A stretch of 64,000 bases of DNA from SIG351 sp045627045. GTDB lineage: Bacteria; Bacillota; Clostridia; HGM11327. The stretch is taken from NCBI GenBank assembly GCA_045627045.1, contig JAZQMY010000033.1:1-64000 (forward strand). Direction: 5' to 3'. The notes under the pieces are model-generated. The model was not told the origin of the DNA and made no database searches. It saw nothing but the letters and a program-made list of their open reading frames with translations. The position numbers and the translations under genes were made by a program. Shown piece by piece: positions 60,741 through 64,000 of this stretch; position 1 is the stretch's first letter; each line of letters starts with the position of its first letter.

Positions 60741-61571
60741 TTATCGAAGGGTTCTGTATTGTACTGCGGTCATTCCTGTTTTCTTTTTGAAACATTTCAT
60801 AAAATGAAGAGGATCCCTGTATCCACAGAGATTTGCTATTCTTGAAACGGGATAGTCGGTATCGATCAGTAGCTCGCAGGCGTGCTGAAGCCTTGTGTCC
60901 TCAATGTAGCCGATAATCGTCATGCCTTCGCTTGCACGGAATATCCGGCAAATGTATGAATGGCTCAGATGCAGGATATCGCAGAGCATATCAACTGAAA
61001 AGTCCTGTGACGAGTAGTTGCTCTCGATACACTCCTTGATGCTTCTGATGTAAAGCATTTTCTCGCTTTCATCTGATTCAATAGGATCGGCTTCAAGTGC
61101 AAGAATTTGCATAAACGTTGAGAGAAAGGAAAAAATACGGTTTGATTCCGTGTCGGGATCGGAAAATGACTTTTCAAGAAGCCCGAAAATTGTGTCGGGA
61201 TGCTTCAGATCGTGGACCGGATTGTCGGCATCCAGATGGAGAAGCGGCATATACTGTGTCAATGATTCTGATGAGAATGAGAACCAAACGTATCTCCACG
61301 GGTCATTTTCTTCAGGAAAATAGCAGATGGGAGTGTTGGCGGGTGTGAAAAACATCTGCCCGCCGTGAAGCTGATATTTCTTTCCGTTCAGAAGATAAGA
61401 GCCTTTTCCGGAGAAAATTATATGGATAGTCCTGAATGGTTTTGATGTAAAAAGAGACATCGGCTTGATAGAATGGAAATCGTTGAAGCCGACGCAGTAA
61501 AGCCCTGTCATCTGTTTTTCCTTGATGTTTGCCCTGACGATCAGGTCATGTCTTGTATCAAAATAGCTCAA
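60741..61571 (-). CDS. AraC-family transcriptional regulator
   Basis: Regulator of 276 residues: an N-terminal cupin-like sensor (about 20-130; HIIFSGKGSYLLNGKKYQLHGGQMFFTP) and two C-terminal helix-turn-helix motifs (about 175-275; DMLCDILHLSHSYICRIFRASEGMT and VSRIANLCGYRDPLHFMKCFKKKTGMTAVQYR). The start is TTG 61571, with AGGAG 9 bases upstream and no in-frame ATG until residue 21. The sugar sensor type and position suggest it activates the trehalase-fold gene downstream and perhaps the divergent Gfo/Idh/MocA gene. Confidence 0.9.
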   Translation of the reverse strand: MSYFDTRHDLIVRANIKEKQMTGLYCVGFNDFHSIKPMSLFTSKPFRTIHIIFSGKGSYLLNGKKYQLHGGQMFFTPANTPICYFPEENDPWRYVWFSFSSESLTQYMPLLHLDADNPVHDLKHPDTIFGLLEKSFSDPDTESNRIFSFLSTFMQILALEADPIESDESEKMLYIRSIKECIESNYSSQDFSVDMLCDILHLSHSYICRIFRASEGMTIIGYIEDTRLQHACELLIDTDYPVSRIANLCGYRDPLHFMKCFKKKTGMTAVQYRTLR

Positions 61572-61621
61572 ATTCCAATACTCCTTTTCATGTTAAACGG
61601 CAGTGTGTTTCTTTTATGTTA

Positions 61622-61650
61622 AGTATAACTCTAATTTCCGCTTTTGTCAA
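61622..61650 (-). promoter_or_regulatory. Promoter of the AraC gene
   Basis: On the minus strand TTGACA (61650-61645), 17 bp, TATACT (61627-61622). The rest of the 254-bp divergent gap is AT-rich; no clear promoter was found for the plus-strand gene. Confidence 0.8.
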
Positions 61651-61825
61651 CACTATTGTTCAAAAAAAGACATAAAGAAGCAAAAAAATGATATAGCAAT
61701 ATTTCATTCAGAATGTTAAAATTATTACTAATTGAAATGATATCATGCGGATGTATGCATTCGTGTGAAATACGAAAAATTTACAGTATTTCCAACTGCT
61801 TTTGCAGATGTTGAAAGGGGAAACT

Positions 61826-63034
61826 ATGGAAAACAAACTTAAGATAGGTATTATCGGATGCGGCGGAAGAGGCAGAGGCAATCAGTTCTGCATTATGTCA
61901 ATGGACGATATTGAAGTAGTTGCTTTGTGCGACCTTTATATCGACAAGTGCGAGCTCTGCGCAGACGATAACGAAAACCATTACGGCAAAGGACACCGTC
62001 CTTTTATCACAACAAATTACAAGGAAATTCTTGCAATGCCTGAAATCGATGCAGTGATTATCTGCACGGCTTGGGAATCACATATACCGATAGCTATTGA
62101 CTGCCTCAGAGCAGGCAAGCCTACTGCAATGGAAGTCGGCGGTGCTTATTCACTCAGCGATTGCTTTGATCTTGTCCGCACATGGGAAGAAACAAAGACT
62201 CCTTTCATGATGCTTGAGAACTGCTGCTTCGATAAGCTCGAGCTTCAGGTAACAGCAATGGTAAGAGCAGGTCTCTTCGGCGAAATCGTTCATTGTGCAG
62301 GCGCTTATGCTCATGACCTCAGAAGCGAAGTAGGAACAGGTAAGGAATGGAGACATTACCGCCTCAGAAACTACATCAACCGTAACTGCGAGAACTATCC
62401 TACTCACGAGCTCGGACCGATCGCAAAGCTCCTCGGCATCAACAGAGGAAACAGAATGGTATCCCTTGTATCCATGGCTTCAAAGGCAGCCGGCATGAAG
62501 GATTATGTCAAGAAGCACAAGGACAATATCGATCCCGATCTCATCGATCTCGACTTTATGCAGGGCGACGTTGTAACAACTATCATCAAGTGTGCTCACG
62601 GCGAGACAATCGAGCTTCAGCTTGATACTTCACTCCCGAGAATTTACAACAGAAAGTTTACTGTTCATGGTACAAATGCTCTTTGCGAGAATAACAGAAT
62701 CGTTCTTGACGGAGAGGAAGTTTTTCATGATACAGAAGAATTCAACGAGTATCTCCCGGATTGCTGGGCAGGTATGACAGAAGAGGGCAGAAGACTCGGC
62801 CACGGCGGTATGGACGGCATCGAGTTCAGAATATTCTTTGACTGCGTAAGATCAGGCGAAGATATGCCTATCGACGTTTACGATTGCGCATCACTCATGT
62901 GCATCTCATGCCTCTCAGAAGCTTCTATTGCTCAGGGCGGTATGCCGCAGGCAATCCCGGATTTCACACATGGCGCATGGCTTTACAGACCTCTCAAGGA
63001 CGTTATTGACCTCCCGAAGCCGGAGAAGAAGTAA
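61826..63034 (+). CDS. Gfo/Idh/MocA-family oxidoreductase, possibly GH109-like
   Basis: NAD(P)-dependent protein of about 402 residues. The Rossmann motif GIIGCGGRGRGN is near 9-20, followed by VALCDL; the second domain has MLENCCFDKLELQVTAMVRAGLFGEIVHCAGAYAHD near 135 and the YPTHELGPIAKLLGINRGNRM block. The GCGGRGRG start and YPTHxLGP segment recall GH109, whose members cleave alpha-GalNAc by a redox mechanism, but a sugar dehydrogenase is equally possible. ATG 61826 follows AAAGGGG. Divergent from the AraC regulator. Confidence 0.8.
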   Translation: MENKLKIGIIGCGGRGRGNQFCIMSMDDIEVVALCDLYIDKCELCADDNENHYGKGHRPFITTNYKEILAMPEIDAVIICTAWESHIPIAIDCLRAGKPTAMEVGGAYSLSDCFDLVRTWEETKTPFMMLENCCFDKLELQVTAMVRAGLFGEIVHCAGAYAHDLRSEVGTGKEWRHYRLRNYINRNCENYPTHELGPIAKLLGINRGNRMVSLVSMASKAAGMKDYVKKHKDNIDPDLIDLDFMQGDVVTTIIKCAHGETIELQLDTSLPRIYNRKFTVHGTNALCENNRIVLDGEEVFHDTEEFNEYLPDCWAGMTEEGRRLGHGGMDGIEFRIFFDCVRSGEDMPIDVYDCASLMCISCLSEASIAQGGMPQAIPDFTHGAWLYRPLKDVIDLPKPEKK

Positions 63035-63046
63035 TCTTAAAAAACA

Positions 63047-63088
63047 TAAACCGACAGACAGATGTTTTCTGTTTGCCGGTTTTTTATT
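63047..63088 (+). terminator. Terminator of the Gfo/Idh/MocA gene
   Basis: aaaccgacagaca pairs with tgtttgccggttt, followed by six T residues. Confidence 0.8.
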
Positions 63089-63097
63089 ATCTTGAAG

Positions 63098-63140
63098 AAA
63101 AACTGCCGGAGAAGAATCATATCCTTTCCGGCAGCTTTTT
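63098..63140 (-). terminator. Terminator of the DUF2975/XRE unit
   Basis: ctgccggagaag (63103-63114) pairs with ctttccggcag (63124-63134), with T runs on both strands. Confidence 0.75.
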
Positions 63141-63154
63141 CAGTTTCGGTTTTG

Positions 63155-63391
63155 TTATATCTCTTTGTTGCTTTCAGGAGCTTCCTCCGGACTGTATTCA
63201 AGAATATCTCCGGGCTGGCAGTTGAGTGCCTCGCAGATTGCGACGAGAGTTGAAAAGCGTATCGCACTTATTTTGCCGGTTTTCATTTTGGATAAGTTGA
63301 CATTGGCAACGCCGACCTTTTCCGAAAGCTCTTTGAGGCTTATCTTGCGGTCAGCCATCACACGGTCAAGTCGCAGAACGATTTTACCCAT
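63155..63391 (-). CDS. Small XRE-type regulator (YozG-like)
   Basis: A 78-residue protein consisting of one helix-turn-helix domain: RLDRVMADRKISLKELSEKVGVANVNLSKMKTGKISAIRFSTLVAICEALNCQPGDILEY, then an acidic tail. This is the YozG-type XRE domain regularly found directly behind DUF2975 membrane proteins, as here (9-bp gap). It probably controls its own operon together with the membrane protein; the signal is unknown. Confidence 0.9.
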   Translation of the reverse strand: MGKIVLRLDRVMADRKISLKELSEKVGVANVNLSKMKTGKISAIRFSTLVAICEALNCQPGDILEYSPEEAPESNKEI

Positions 63392-63400
63392 AGAAATACC

Positions 63401-64000
63401 TCACAATGTCTCGTCGGATTCACGCTGAAGGCTTTCACCGTATCCGAAAATGAGCGACAGGAAGAACAGCACGCCGAATACAACAAGGAAAGCCCCGTTG
63501 AATGAATAATGAAATGAAAAGTCACTTATCACTGCAGGATCAAGGAAGAGCGACGGATCGTATGCTTTGACAAGCGCAAATGAACTGCCGAGTCTGCTGA
63601 GCTCAAGAATTGCTCCGGCAACGAGAAATGTCCAGGAAAGCTTTCTGACCTTTGCCGATATGCCGTTTTCGAATGGCTTGCCCTCCTTCATTGGCTCTAT
63701 GATAGAGCGGATCACACGGATGAGATACCATCCTGCTATGGATAATACGATAAAGTTGATAAGCTCAAAAATTATCCAAGCTCTGATGGAATGAAATTCC
63801 GGTATTGCATCCTGTGCAAAAATAAGCGTGATAGGCCCGAAGTCAATGCTTGAGGTGTCGGCAACGATCGCTTCGCCTGCTGCAAATGTCAGAATGATGA
63901 ATACGCCCGATACGATTGCACAAACAAAAAGGACCTTCTGTATGATGCGAAGAATGGTGTCGACTGTGCCGGAGACACGGATGAGTCTGATGATGTTCAT
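63401..64000 (-). CDS. DUF2975-family membrane protein (start at window edge)
   Basis: At least 199 residues with four hydrophobic segments (near 20-45, 75-100, 120-140, 165-190). IRSIIEPMKEGKPFENGISAKVRKLSW in the middle loop is the DUF2975 hallmark. The first visible codon is an ATG that coincides with the window end, so the true start may lie further upstream. Paired with the XRE gene downstream, a common small sensor-like operon in Firmicutes. Confidence 0.82.
   Translation of the reverse strand: MNIIRLIRVSGTVDTILRIIQKVLFVCAIVSGVFIILTFAAGEAIVADTSSIDFGPITLIFAQDAIPEFHSIRAWIIFELINFIVLSIAGWYLIRVIRSIIEPMKEGKPFENGISAKVRKLSWTFLVAGAILELSRLGSSFALVKAYDPSLFLDPAVISDFSFHYSFNGAFLVVFGVLFFLSLIFGYGESLQRESDETL

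Overview
The window looks like chromosome of a gut-type Gram-positive anaerobe of the Clostridia, probably Oscillospirales/Ruminococcaceae. This is inferred from the moderate GC content, from sigma-A-like promoters close to TTGACA-17-TATAAT, from AGGAGG-type ribosome sites and from T-box control of an aminoacyl-tRNA synthetase. It also rests on glycyl-radical enzymology, BspA-like leucine-rich lipoproteins, secreted serpins and many glycan-cleaving enzymes. No phage, transposase, CRISPR array, rRNA or tRNA gene was seen.

Left part (1-9.2 kb): the end of a protein with a PEVT/PEAT repeat stalk; a MarR regulator followed by an alpha-oxoamine synthase that resembles bacterial serine palmitoyltransferase; a four-gene sugar operon (cupin isomerase, 3-epimerase, L-xylulokinase, 4-epimerase) that would carry L-lyxose or L-xylulose into D-xylulose 5-phosphate; a YdcF-like membrane protein; and a GH78 alpha-L-rhamnosidase. 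9.2-16.3 kb: a YtrA-like GntR regulator with one ABC ATPase and two very large paralogous permeases, under a consensus promoter whose start region carries a perfect 10-bp inverted repeat.

Middle (16.3-30.6 kb): a short glycyl-radical enzyme with its activase, a GH65 enzyme with the residue pattern of the hydrolytic (collagen-glucosidase/kojibiosidase) branch, three tandem serpin lipoproteins with diverged reactive loops, an SDR / GH-like lipoprotein / PflX-like radical SAM operon, and an XRE regulator plus membrane protein behind two near-identical palindromes.

30.6-46.6 kb: proS with a T-box leader, a TetR/membrane pair, a GH38 mannosidase carrying a cysteine knuckle in operon with a serine hydrolase, a divergent GH-like protein, a beta-helix (GH141-like) protein, adenine deaminase, a LysRS fused to a tRNA-binding domain, and greA. 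46.8-53.8 kb: two tandem giant leucine-rich lipoproteins with CxxC repeats. 53.9-64 kb: DUF1015, a cysteine-free uracil-DNA glycosylase homologue with a DUF4838 protein, a class I amidotransferase, yjdF with its riboswitch, a trehalase-fold glycosidase with an AraC regulator, a divergent Gfo/Idh/MocA enzyme, and a DUF2975/XRE pair at the edge.

The common theme is intracellular breakdown of short host or plant oligosaccharides: most glycosidases here lack signal peptides. It is combined with lipoproteins that face the host (serpins, leucine-rich proteins). Family calls come from reading the sequence alone; no database search was run.
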